51,295 bases of DNA from an uncultured Oscillospiraceae bacterium (GTDB lineage: Bacteria > Bacillota > Clostridia > Oscillospirales > Oscillospiraceae), in NCBI GenBank assembly GCA_910588495.1, contig CAJUPU010000008.1:44935-96229 (forward strand), read 5' to 3'. The notes below the pieces were generated by a model, which was not told where the DNA came from, did no database searches, and saw nothing but the letters and a program-made list of their open reading frames with translations. A program made the translations under genes and the position numbers. Positions 1 to 7,080 of the stretch are shown piece after piece; the first letter of the stretch is position 1; each line of letters opens with the position of its first letter.

Positions 1-24
1 GCGGATCCGAGCGTGACAACAAGA
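1..24. repeat. tail of a GC-rich intergenic repeat unit
   Basis: The bases AGCGTGACAACAAGAAG match the end/start junction seen between repeat units at 10261-10570 (GCGTGACAAAAAGAAG). The unit appears to be cut by the window edge and abuts the terminator of the first gene. Only about 20 bp are visible, so membership is inferred from the junction motif. Confidence 0.45.
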
Positions 25-53
25 AGAACTCCCCGCCGCCGGCGGGGAGTTCT
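25..53 (-). terminator. intrinsic terminator of the XRE regulator gene
   Basis: A perfect 13-bp stem (AGAACTCCCCGCC with its complement) has a 3-base loop. On the minus strand it is followed by TTCTTGTTGTC, a moderately T-rich tail. It lies 6 bp past the stop codon of the 59-643 gene. Confidence 0.8.
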
Positions 54-58
54 CGCGT

Positions 59-643
59 CTACAGTTTCTCCCGGAACAGCCCGTGGCGGTTGCAGTACCA
101 ATAGAGCCAGCCGCCGCTGCGGTATTCGAACCGGGCCTCGGGCAGGCCCTCGGGGTAGAGCTTCACCAGGTCGAACCGCCCGGTGGTCACATGGGCCATG
201 AAGGAGATATAGTGGTCCTTGCGCATCTCGTGGGGGATGGAAAAGACGTGCTCCCCGTCAAAGCTCTCCCGGACCAGCCTGTGGGCCTCATCGGGCTCCT
301 CCGCCTCCAGGGGCGGCAGGGCCACGCCGCAGCAGGACACCACCGCCGCCCCGGAAGAGTGGACGATGTTGCCGCACACCGGGCAGACGTACAGCGCCGA
401 GCGCAGGATGTTGGCGGAGCGGTTGGCGTTGACCACCTGCTCCCCGCTCAAAAGCTCGGGGACGGACAGGCCCAGCGCCCGGGCCAGCGGCTCCAGCAGG
501 GTGATGTCGGGCAGGCCCCGGGCGGTCTCCCACTTGGACACCGCCTTGCCGGTGACCCCCAGGGCCTGGGCCAGCTGCTCCTGGGTCATGCGCCGGGCGG
601 CGCGCAGGCGCTTGATGGTCTCTCCCGTGACATAGTTGTCCAT
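59..643 (-). CDS. XRE-family regulator fused to a desulfoferrodoxin-like domain
   Basis: This 194-residue protein joins two modules. Residues about 6-62 are a Cro/C1-type helix-turn-helix (MTQEQLAQALGVTGKAVSKW). From about residue 84 it has a desulfoferrodoxin/superoxide-reductase-like fold with CPVCGN, a CCG pair, HEMRKDHYI and a C-terminal YCNRHGLF, which resemble the ligand motifs of the iron centres. It probably binds DNA in response to redox state or metal, but which iron ligands are functional cannot be judged. The ATG at 643 is chosen because GAAAGGAGG sits just upstream and homology starts there; the frame is open further upstream without a ribosome site. It is a single-gene unit with its own terminator. 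Confidence 0.85.
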   Translation of the reverse strand: MDNYVTGETIKRLRAARRMTQEQLAQALGVTGKAVSKWETARGLPDITLLEPLARALGLSVPELLSGEQVVNANRSANILRSALYVCPVCGNIVHSSGAAVVSCCGVALPPLEAEEPDEAHRLVRESFDGEHVFSIPHEMRKDHYISFMAHVTTGRFDLVKLYPEGLPEARFEYRSGGWLYWYCNRHGLFREKL

Positions 644-724
644 ATCGATCGCCTCCTTTCCCCCACACCATACCACAGGGGACGGCGGGCCGTCCACCTA
701 CGCTGCGTAGAGGCGGGGCGGCGC

Positions 725-1024
725 TCATCCCTCCCGGCCGCGCTTGCGCCGCCGGATCATCTCCCGGAAGCCCCCCGCGCCGAAGGAGAACACCCGGTTC
801 ACCCGGCTGATGGTGGCCGAGCTGGCCCCGGTGCGCTCCAGGATCTCGGTGTACACCAGCCCCTCGTCCAGCAGGCAGGCCACGTCGTAGCGCTGTTCCA
901 TGGCCCGCAGCTCGCCCACGGTGCACAGATCGTCGAAAAAGGCGATGCACTCCTCCAGGCTGGAGAGCTCTAAAATGCTCTCGTAGAGGGCCATGCTCCG
1001 CTCCTTGTTGGTGGTCTTTGGCAT
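725..1024 (-). CDS. YerC/YecD family TrpR-like repressor
   Basis: This 99-residue protein is of the TrpR-related YerC/YecD family: a small all-helical DNA-binding protein with a TrpR-type helix-turn-helix (GLVYTEILERTGASSATISRVNR, positions about 55-77). Its length matches the family. The N-terminal part (SLEECIAFFDDLCTVGELRAMEQRYDVACLL) is the conserved dimerisation segment. The start at 1024 follows CGGAGGGATC at good spacing. The regulated target is not known for the family in general and nothing in the window reveals it. The gene diverges from the DauR-like regulator, each with its own promoter. Confidence 0.9.
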   Translation of the reverse strand: MPKTTNKERSMALYESILELSSLEECIAFFDDLCTVGELRAMEQRYDVACLLDEGLVYTEILERTGASSATISRVNRVFSFGAGGFREMIRRRKRGREG

Positions 1025-1059
1025 AGGACAGATCCCTCCGTTCGTCGGCTGTTTTCTCC

Positions 1060-1088
1060 ATTTTAGCAGATGAAAGAGATAAAGTAAA
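1060..1088 (-). promoter_or_regulatory. sigma-A promoter for yerC-like gene
   Basis: On the minus strand TTTACT and TAAAAT are separated by exactly 17 bp, about 35 bp upstream of the start codon. It is back to back with the divergent promoter at 1128-1156. Confidence 0.65.
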
Positions 1089-1127
1089 CAGGGAGTTTCC
1101 CACAGGCGCGAATGTTCCCCGCCCGCC

Positions 1128-1156
1128 TTGTCTTTTCCCGGGGAATGGGGTATAAT
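1128..1156 (+). promoter_or_regulatory. sigma-A promoter for the DauR-like regulator
   Basis: TTGTCT and a perfect TATAAT are separated by 17 bp, about 50 bp upstream of the TTG start at 1206. Confidence 0.7.
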
Positions 1157-1205
1157 GGTACGGCCCGGCCCCCAAAGAGGCCCGCCGCTGAGAGGAGTGC
1201 CCGCG

Positions 1206-1841
1206 TTGACACGAGAGGAAGCCTTTGAATTTCTGGACCGCACCGCCCGGGGCATCGCGGAGATGTTCGGCTCCACCTGCGAGACCTTGGTCCACGACAT
1301 GGGCGTGCCCACCCACCCCATCCTGTCCATCTACAACGGCCATGTCTCTGGCCGGGAGGTGGGCTCCACCATGGACATCATGGGCATCGGTCTGGAGCTG
1401 GACGAGCAGGCGGCCACCACCGACCAGGTGAACCTGGCCGCCACCACCCCCGATGGGCGGCAGACCAAATCGTCCACCTTCCACATGATCGGGGAGGGCT
1501 ATAACCTGGCTTTGGGCATCAACTTCGACTACACCTCGCTGGTGTTCGCCAACCGGATCTTGGAGGACCTGATGAGCGCCCAGTCCGACCTGCGCTCGGC
1601 GCTGTGGCAGCCGGGGGACTCCCGGCAGCTGGGGGACCTCTTCGACCAGTGCGTGGCGGCGCTGGGCAAGCCGCTGGACGCGCTGACCAAAGCCGACCGG
1701 CTGCGGGTGGTGGCCCTGCTGAGGGAGCGCAGCGCCTTTTCCTACCGCAAATCGGTGCCCTATGTGGCCGGGCGGCTGGGGGTGTCCCGGTACACCATCT
1801 ATAAGTACCTGGAGGAAGTGGGAGAGGAGAAGCCGGAATAG
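1206..1841 (+). CDS. DauR/YheO-type PAS-HTH transcriptional regulator
   Basis: This 211-residue protein has an N-terminal YheO-like PAS domain (residues about 5-115, with LVHDMGVPTHPILSIYNGHV and SGREVG typical of the family) and a C-terminal helix-turn-helix (about 165-205; VAGRLGVSRYTIYKYLEEV). DauR regulators sense an unidentified small molecule and in some bacteria control D-amino acid catabolism; the target here is unknown. The TTG at 1206 is preferred because AGAGGAG lies 8 bp upstream and the upstream in-frame codons overlap the -10 box. No terminator is obvious before pepV. Confidence 0.85.
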   Translation: MTREEAFEFLDRTARGIAEMFGSTCETLVHDMGVPTHPILSIYNGHVSGREVGSTMDIMGIGLELDEQAATTDQVNLAATTPDGRQTKSSTFHMIGEGYNLALGINFDYTSLVFANRILEDLMSAQSDLRSALWQPGDSRQLGDLFDQCVAALGKPLDALTKADRLRVVALLRERSAFSYRKSVPYVAGRLGVSRYTIYKYLEEVGEEKPE

Positions 1842-1962
1842 AGGAGGGAGCGGCTGGACGCGTGCGTTTCTTCCCAGGCGCATCGAGCCATCATGTGAAA
1901 GCGGACCGGCAGCGTGGACAGCCGGGCCATCATCGCGGAGGGCCTGGAGCGACATCTTTCCC

Positions 1963-1991
1963 TTGTAATTGACAGGGAAAAGAGGTAGAAT
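1963..1991 (+). promoter_or_regulatory. probable promoter of pepV
   Basis: TTGTAA and TAGAAT lie 17 bp apart, about 65 bp upstream of the pepV start. The -35 is weak. A stronger TTGACA in the same stretch has the wrong spacing to this -10. Confidence 0.4.
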
Positions 1992-2056
1992 GGGAAACAG
2001 TTTGATCGACGGACCCCAAAGGCCCCGCGAAGCCGTCCTTTAAGGAGTGTATACAT

Positions 2057-3454
2057 ATGAGAGAACAGATCGAAGCCTATTTCGCAGATAAGGAAAAGCT
2101 GCTGGTGGAGGCGGTGAGCCGCCTGGTGTCCATCGACAGCGTGGAGGGGGACCCCGCCCCCGGCGCCCCCTTCGGCCCCGGCCCCGCCGCCGCGCTGAAG
2201 GAGGCCCTGGCCATCGCCCGGGAGTGGGGCCTCGCCGCCCAGGACCACGAGGGCTATGTGGGCACCGCCGACCTGAACGGCGGCGAGGACGCCCTGCACA
2301 TCCTGGGCCACCTGGACGTGGTGGCCCCCGGCGAGGGGTGGAGCGTCACCCAGCCCTACGCCCCCAAGCTGGTGGACGGCCTGCTCTACGGCCGGGGCAC
2401 CGACGACGACAAGGGGCCGGTGGCCGCCTCCCTGCTGGCTATGAAGGCGGTGAAGGACCTGGGCGTGCCCCTCTCCAAAAACTGCAAGGTGATCATGGGC
2501 ACCAACGAGGAGAGCGGCTCCGGCGATATCGCCTGGTACTTCGCCCGCCACCCCTACGCCCCCGCCACCTTCTCCCCCGACGCGGGCTTCCCCGTGATCA
2601 ACACGGAGAAGGGGGGCTTCCGCCCCACCTTCACCAAGAGCTGGCCCGCCCAGGCGGACCTGCCCCGGGTGAAGTGGCTCCATGGCGGCATCCGGGGGAA
2701 CATCCTGCCGGGGGACGCCTCCGCCGGGGTGGAGGGACTGAGCATGTACGATATCCAGCCCGTGGCCCGGAACATCACCGCCCGGACGGGGATCAAGTTC
2801 ACCTTCGCCCACGAGGACGGCCTCACCGTGGTCAAGGCCAAGGGCGAGGCGTCCCACGCCGCTTATCCCGAGGGCGGCAATAACGCCATCACGGGGCTGA
2901 TCGCCCTGTTGTGCGCCCTGCCCCTGGCGGAGGGCGGCTGCAAGGATGCGCTGAACGCCCTGAACGCCCTGATCCCCCACGGGGACTGCGCGGGCCGGGC
3001 CCTGGGCATCGCCCAGGAGGAGCCGGTGTCCGGGCCGCTGACTCTGGCCTTCTCCCTGCTGGAGGTGGATGAGACCGGGCTGAAGGGCTATTTCGACAGC
3101 CGGGTGCCCCTGTGCGCCACCCAGGACAACTGCCTGAACGTGGCCCGGGCCGCCTTCGAGGCCAAGGGCTTTGCCTTCGAGGGGAAGCAGGGCGCGCCCC
3201 ACCACGTCCCCGCCGACAGCCCCTTTATCAAGACCCTGCTGGGGCGGTACGAGGAGTACACCGGCCTCAAAGGGGAGTGCCTGTCCACCGGCGGCGGCAC
3301 CTACGTCCACGATATCCCCGGGGGCGTGGCCTTCGGGTGTTCCCTGCCCGGCTTCGACAGCCACCTCCATGGGGCGGACGAGCGGGCCAGGGTGAGCGAT
3401 CTGATGCTGAGCGCGAAGCTGTTCGCCCACATCATCATCGACATGTGCGAGTAA
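2057..3454 (+). CDS. pepV: PepV-type dipeptidase, peptidase family M20
   Basis: This 465-residue cytoplasmic zinc dipeptidase cleaves dipeptides, probably the last step of peptide use. The M20 metal ligands are visible: GHLDVV (His85, Asp87), GRGTDDDKGP, GTNEESGSGD with the catalytic Glu pair, SPDAGFPV, SHAAYPEGG, and the C-terminal GTYVHDIPGG histidine. The length is that of PepV/Sapep proteins, including their lid domain. ATG 2057 follows AAGGAG at ideal spacing. A hairpin-forming repeat begins at its stop codon. The exact dipeptide specificity cannot be read from sequence. Confidence 0.93.
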   Translation: MREQIEAYFADKEKLLVEAVSRLVSIDSVEGDPAPGAPFGPGPAAALKEALAIAREWGLAAQDHEGYVGTADLNGGEDALHILGHLDVVAPGEGWSVTQPYAPKLVDGLLYGRGTDDDKGPVAASLLAMKAVKDLGVPLSKNCKVIMGTNEESGSGDIAWYFARHPYAPATFSPDAGFPVINTEKGGFRPTFTKSWPAQADLPRVKWLHGGIRGNILPGDASAGVEGLSMYDIQPVARNITARTGIKFTFAHEDGLTVVKAKGEASHAAYPEGGNNAITGLIALLCALPLAEGGCKDALNALNALIPHGDCAGRALGIAQEEPVSGPLTLAFSLLEVDETGLKGYFDSRVPLCATQDNCLNVARAAFEAKGFAFEGKQGAPHHVPADSPFIKTLLGRYEEYTGLKGECLSTGGGTYVHDIPGGVAFGCSLPGFDSHLHGADERARVSDLMLSAKLFAHIIIDMCE

Positions 3455-3616
3455 GAAGCTGTACCAATAGCCGAAGCGTTCAGGTCCGCGAGATAAAATT
3501 GCCGATGGCAAGGCAAAAAATCGTGGGAATACTTTGTGTATTTCAAGATTTTTTAACGCGGCTCATCGACGATCTTAGCCGCGAAGATGTATGCTGAGTC
3601 TATTGGTACAGCTTCT
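3454..3616. repeat. MITE-like 163-bp inverted-repeat element
   Basis: Two perfect 17-bp terminal inverted repeats (AGAAGCTGTACCAATAG at 3454-3470 and its complement at 3600-3616) bound a non-coding segment that is itself an imperfect palindrome, for example TCCGCGAGATAAAATTGCC against GCTAAGATCGTCGATG and a central AAAAAATC/GATTTTTT pair. TAA flanks both sides if the repeat is taken from GAAGC, and the left TAA is the pepV stop codon. It has no ORF, which suits a miniature element mobilised in trans. No second copy was seen in the window. Confidence 0.6.
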
Positions 3617-3622
3617 AAGGGC

Positions 3623-3652
3623 GTCACTTTCTCTCGCGCGAGAGAAAGTGAC
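3623..3652. repeat. 30-bp perfect palindrome
   Basis: The 15-bp arm GTCACTTTCTCTCGC is followed directly by its exact reverse complement with no loop base. It lies 6 bp after the MITE-like element. It could be a hairpin, a protein-binding site or part of a larger repeat; no T-run follows. Confidence 0.7.
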
Positions 3653-3907
3653 CAAAGAGCGCGCATAGGGGGCAGCCCGCCGGGCGGACATGACCCAAAA
3701 AGGGCGGGCCACGTCCTTAGGCGGCTTCCCCCTATGTACCCCCTGTTTTACGGGAGAGCCCGAGCGGGAGGCTTGAGGGCCCTTCCGGCGCGCGTGGCCT
3801 TCGACGCCGGTGCTCCCAGTTGTGCTGCCGCCGGTGTCTGGTCACTGGAGCGCTTGAGGGCCTGCCGGCCCGCGCCTCAGGGGCGGACCGTCTGGTAAGG
3901 AGAGCGT
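3653..3907. other. intergenic stretch with no recognisable gene
   Basis: Between the palindrome and the shared terminator I see no convincing gene. The one open frame (3587-3898, plus) starts inside the MITE-like element, has low-complexity composition and lacks a ribosome site. Confidence 0.6.
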
Positions 3908-3944
3908 AAAAGGACCGCTCCGCGATCGCGGGGCGGTCCTTTTT
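3908..3944. terminator. bidirectional terminator between pepV and uraA
   Basis: The stem GGACCGCTCCGCG pairs with CGCGGGGCGGTCC (one G-T wobble) and is flanked by AAAA on the left and TTTTT on the right, so it can end transcripts from both converging genes. Confidence 0.85.
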
Positions 3945-3960
3945 GCGGCGCCTGCTTTGC

Positions 3961-5307
3961 TCAATAGCGCCCGAAGTCCCCGGAGCGGCCCTTGGTCACG
4001 TCGGAGCCGAACTCGTAGTCCTTGCCGGGGAGGATGGCGTTGAGGGCGATGCCCGCGATGGCGGCGATGGCCAGGGAGGTGAGGGTGATGTCCGCGTCGC
4101 CGATGTGGAAGGTGAGGCCGGAGAACTCGTTGCTGAAGCCCCAGATCTTGAAGCCCAGGCCGCACACCATGATCACGGCGGCGATGATCAGGTTCCGGGA
4201 ATTGGTGAAGTCCACCCGGTTCTCCACCACGTTGCGCACGCCGATGGCGGAGATCATGCCGTAGAGGATGAAGGACACCCCGCCGATGATGGCGGTGGGG
4301 ATGGAGTTGATCACGGCGGCGAACTTGGGAGAGAAGGACAGCACCACCGCGTAGACGGCGGCCAGCCGGACCACCTTGGGGTCGAACACCCGGGACAGCT
4401 CCAGCACGCCGGTGTTCTCGCCATAGGTGGTGTTGGCGGGGCCGCCGAACATCCCCGCCAGGGAGGTGGCGATGCCGTCGCCGATCAGGGTGCGGTGGAG
4501 GCCCGGATCCTCGATGAAATTTTCCTCCACCGTGGCGGAGATGGCGGACATGTCGCCGATGTGCTCCATCATGGCGGCGATGGCGATGGGGGCCATCACC
4601 AGGATGGAGGTCACGTCGAACTTGGCCAGCACGAAGGGCTGGAGGCCCACGAGGCCGGCGGCGGCCACCCCGGAGAAGTCCACCTGCCGGGTGACCAGGG
4701 CCACGGCGTAGGGGATCAGCACGCCCAGCAGGATGGGGATGATCTTGACCATGCCCCGGCCCCAGATGTTGGCGGCCACGATCACGGCGATGGACAGGAT
4801 GGCCAGCCACCAGTTGGTGGAGGCGTTGTTGATGGCGCTGGGGGCCAGGGACAGGCCGATGAGGATGATGATGGGCCCGGTGACCACCGGGGGCAGGAAG
4901 CGCATGACCTTATGCACCCCCACCAGCTTGATCAGCCCCGCCAGCGCCAGGTACAAGAGCCCGGCCACCACGATGCCCCCCAGGGCGTAGGGCAGCTTTT
5001 CCTCCCCGGTCATGCCGGCGTAGATGCCCGAGTCCAGTTCGGCCACGGCGGCGAAGCCCCCCAGGTAGGCGAAGGAGGAACCCAGGAAGGCGGGCACCTT
5101 CAGCTTGGTGCACACATGGAAGAGCAGGGTGCCCAGCCCGGCGAAAAACAGGGTGGTCTGGATGGACAGGGGCAGGCCGTACCCCTGGACCAGGATGGGC
5201 ACCAGCACGGTGGCCCCAAACATGGCGAACATGTGCTGGAGGCCCAGGATGAGCATTTTGGGCACGCCCAGGGCGCGGGCGTCGCGGATCGGTCCTTGAT
5301 CGTTCAT
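3961..5307 (-). CDS. uraA: uracil permease, NCS2 family
   Basis: This 448-residue polytopic membrane protein belongs to the nucleobase:cation symporter-2 family. The N-terminus (LGVPKMLILGLQHMFAMFGATVLVPIL) and GSSFAYLGGF match uracil permeases, and GENTGVLELSRVFDP in TM9-10 carries the substrate-binding glutamate region. It would import uracil with protons for pyrimidine salvage. About 14 hydrophobic segments are expected and the length is normal. ATG 5307 has GGGAGAG upstream. The gene is transcribed alone from a promoter at 5491-5519 through a leader with a terminator hairpin, which suggests attenuation control. Xanthine specificity is less likely but not excluded. Confidence 0.9.
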   Translation of the reverse strand: MNDQGPIRDARALGVPKMLILGLQHMFAMFGATVLVPILVQGYGLPLSIQTTLFFAGLGTLLFHVCTKLKVPAFLGSSFAYLGGFAAVAELDSGIYAGMTGEEKLPYALGGIVVAGLLYLALAGLIKLVGVHKVMRFLPPVVTGPIIILIGLSLAPSAINNASTNWWLAILSIAVIVAANIWGRGMVKIIPILLGVLIPYAVALVTRQVDFSGVAAAGLVGLQPFVLAKFDVTSILVMAPIAIAAMMEHIGDMSAISATVEENFIEDPGLHRTLIGDGIATSLAGMFGGPANTTYGENTGVLELSRVFDPKVVRLAAVYAVVLSFSPKFAAVINSIPTAIIGGVSFILYGMISAIGVRNVVENRVDFTNSRNLIIAAVIMVCGLGFKIWGFSNEFSGLTFHIGDADITLTSLAIAAIAGIALNAILPGKDYEFGSDVTKGRSGDFGRY

Positions 5308-5357
5308 AGCGTTCTCTCCCTTTTCCTTTGTATTGGGGCGGACGGGCTCCCCCGCGC

Positions 5358-5393
5358 AAAAAAGAGACGATCACCAAATACGGCGATCGTCTC
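5358..5393 (-). terminator. leader terminator (attenuator) upstream of uraA
   Basis: On the minus strand GAGACGATCGCC and GGTGATCGTCTC form a 12-bp stem (one G-U) followed by TTTTTT. It sits in the leader of about 177 nt, about 50 bp before the uraA start, so readthrough is needed to express the permease. I could not find a PyrR-binding consensus or a known riboswitch core in the leader. Confidence 0.75.
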
Positions 5394-5490
5394 ATGCGGG
5401 AAAATGGAAACAGCACGGCCCCAGGCCGGACATTTTATACGGCAGCGGCATGGATCTGACCATTTCCCTTCCCCCTTTCGCGTTCGTATC

Positions 5491-5519
5491 ATGATACCAG
5501 AAGCTGGCAGAGACCACAA
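5491..5519 (-). promoter_or_regulatory. uraA promoter
   Basis: On the minus strand TTGTGG and TATCAT are separated by 17 bp. The predicted transcript start is near 5484, giving a long leader that contains the attenuator. Confidence 0.55.
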
Positions 5520-5533
5520 TTGACAAAACACAC

Positions 5534-5563
5534 AAAAACCGCCCGGATCCTCCGGGCGGTTTT
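5534..5563 (-). terminator. terminator of the amino acid ABC operon
   Basis: The stem ACCGCCCGGA/TCCGGGCGGT is flanked by A and T runs on both sides. On the minus strand it ends in GGTTTTTGTG, 37 bp after the ATPase stop codon. Confidence 0.85.
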
Positions 5564-5600
5564 GTCCGATAGCGGCGCGAACAGGTGAGGCGTGAATACG

Positions 5601-6323
5601 CTACAGAACTTTCGACAGAAAATCGATCGTCCTGGGCTGCTTCGGGTGGGCAAAGAAAGCTTGAGGCTCGTTCTGTTCCAGGATGTGGCCCTGGTCCATG
5701 AACAGCACCCGGGTGCCCACCTCCCGGGCAAAGCCCATCTCGTGGGTGACCACCACCATGGTCATGCCCTCTTCCGCCAGCTCCTTCATGACCTGGAGCA
5801 CCTCGCCCACCATCTCCGGGTCCAGGGCGGAGGTGGGCTCGTCGAAGAGCATCAGTTTGGGCCGCATGGCCAGGGCCCGGACGATGGCGATGCGCTGTTT
5901 CTGCCCGCCGGACAGCTGGGCGGGATAGGCGTCCGCCTTCTCCTCCAGCCCCACCCGCTTGAGCAGGGCGGCGGCGGTGTCGTCGGCCTCCGCCTGGCTC
6001 ATCAGCTTGGTCCGCACCGGGGCGAGGGTGATGTTTTTCCGGATGGTCATGTTGGGGAACAGGTTGAAATGCTGGAACACCATGCCCATCTGCCGCCGGA
6101 GGTCGTTGATGTCGGTCTTGGGGTCGGTGATCTCGGTGCCCTGGAAGGTGATGGAGCCAGAGGTAGGGGTCTCCAGCAGGTTGAGACAGCGCAGGAAGGT
6201 GGACTTGCCCGACCCGGAGGGACCGATCACCACCACCTTCTCCCCCGGGGAGATGTGCTCGGAGATATCGTCCAGCACCAGGTGGTCGCCGAAGGACTTG
6301 CTCAGATTCTTAACGTCGATCAC
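5601..6323 (-). CDS. polar amino acid ABC transporter, ATP-binding protein (GlnQ-like)
   Basis: This 240-residue ABC ATPase has Walker A GPSGSGKST, signature LSGGQKQR, Walker B LMLFDEPTSALDP and the switch histidine in VVVTHEMGFA. The ALDPE and THEMGFAREVG wording is typical of the GlnQ/HisP polar amino acid group. It powers uptake with the permease and binding protein upstream. Its start (ATG 6323) overlaps the permease stop by 14 bp, so the two are translationally coupled. It is the last gene of the operon before a strong terminator. Confidence 0.94.
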   Translation of the reverse strand: MIDVKNLSKSFGDHLVLDDISEHISPGEKVVVIGPSGSGKSTFLRCLNLLETPTSGSITFQGTEITDPKTDINDLRRQMGMVFQHFNLFPNMTIRKNITLAPVRTKLMSQAEADDTAAALLKRVGLEEKADAYPAQLSGGQKQRIAIVRALAMRPKLMLFDEPTSALDPEMVGEVLQVMKELAEEGMTMVVVTHEMGFAREVGTRVLFMDQGHILEQNEPQAFFAHPKQPRTIDFLSKVL

Positions 6324-7005
6324 TTTGACGCAGCCTCCCCTCGATCCTCTTGATGATAAAGGTGAGCAGATATACGATGGCCAGGTAGAACAGGGCGGCC
6401 GCCGTCATGGGGGCCAGGTAGTCGGCCAGGTTCTGACCGCTGCCCAGGTTCTTGGCCGCGGCGGTCAGGTCGTACATGCCGATCATGCTGACGATGGAGG
6501 TCTCCTTGATCAGGGCAATCAGCTCGTTGCCGATGGAGGGGATCACATTCTTGATGGCCTGGGGGATGACAATGTACCACATGGTGGCGCCGGCCGACAG
6601 CCCCAGGGACCGCCCCGCCTCCGTCTGCCCCACGTCCACTGACAGGATGCCGCCGCGGATGTTCTCCGACACATAGGCGCCCGAATTCACCCCGAAGGCG
6701 ATGATGGCCGTCACCACCAGGGGGAAGCCCCGGATGGCAAACACAACGAAGGCCATGATGAACAGCTGCAGCGCCATGGGGGTGCCCCGGACCACGGTGA
6801 CATAGACCGCGCAGATCAGCTTGGGCAGCTTCATCAGCGGGTTCTTCGAGCCGGCCAGCCCCACCAGCGCCACGATGCTCCCCAGCACCAGCCCCAGCGC
6901 CGCCGCGCCCACGGAGATGGCAAGGGTCATCCGCAGGCCCGTCAGCATACTGTCCAGATATTTCGCGTTGGTAAAGATCAGCGCGAACCGCTCCCAAAAA
7001 GTCAT
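6310..7005 (-). CDS. polar amino acid ABC transporter, permease
   Basis: This 231-residue inner-membrane permease is of the HisM/GlnP type. It has about five hydrophobic segments and the EAA-type loop (QTEAGRSLGLSAGATMWYIVIPQAIKNVIPSIGNELIALIKETS) that docks onto the ATPase. A single permease gene suggests a homodimer. It lies between the binding-protein gene and the ATPase gene in the same direction. A 12-bp stem hairpin in the gap to the binding-protein gene may lower its expression relative to the binding protein. Confidence 0.93.
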   Translation of the reverse strand: MTFWERFALIFTNAKYLDSMLTGLRMTLAISVGAAALGLVLGSIVALVGLAGSKNPLMKLPKLICAVYVTVVRGTPMALQLFIMAFVVFAIRGFPLVVTAIIAFGVNSGAYVSENIRGGILSVDVGQTEAGRSLGLSAGATMWYIVIPQAIKNVIPSIGNELIALIKETSIVSMIGMYDLTAAAKNLGSGQNLADYLAPMTAAALFYLAIVYLLTFIIKRIEGRLRQSDRR

Positions 7006-7034
7006 GGCTCTATCGGCCTCCCCGTATGATATGA

Positions 7035-7072
7035 CGCGGCGGAACAGCGCCTATGGGCATTGTTCCGCCGCG
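7035..7072 (-). promoter_or_regulatory. intercistronic hairpin in the amino acid ABC operon
   Basis: CGCGGCGGAACA and its exact complement form a 12-bp stem with a 14-base loop between the binding-protein stop and the permease start. No T-run follows. Such hairpins commonly protect the upstream message end or cause partial termination, raising the binding protein to membrane-component ratio; that role is inferred. Confidence 0.65.
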
Positions 7073-7080
7073 GCCGGTCC

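Noticed and set aside
3587..3898. 103-codon open frame after pepV
   Set aside because: It starts inside the MITE-like element and crosses a perfect palindrome; there is no start signal or recognisable product.
5308..5484. Purine or preQ1 riboswitch before uraA
   Set aside because: I could not find the conserved core of either class; only the terminator hairpin and promoter are supported.
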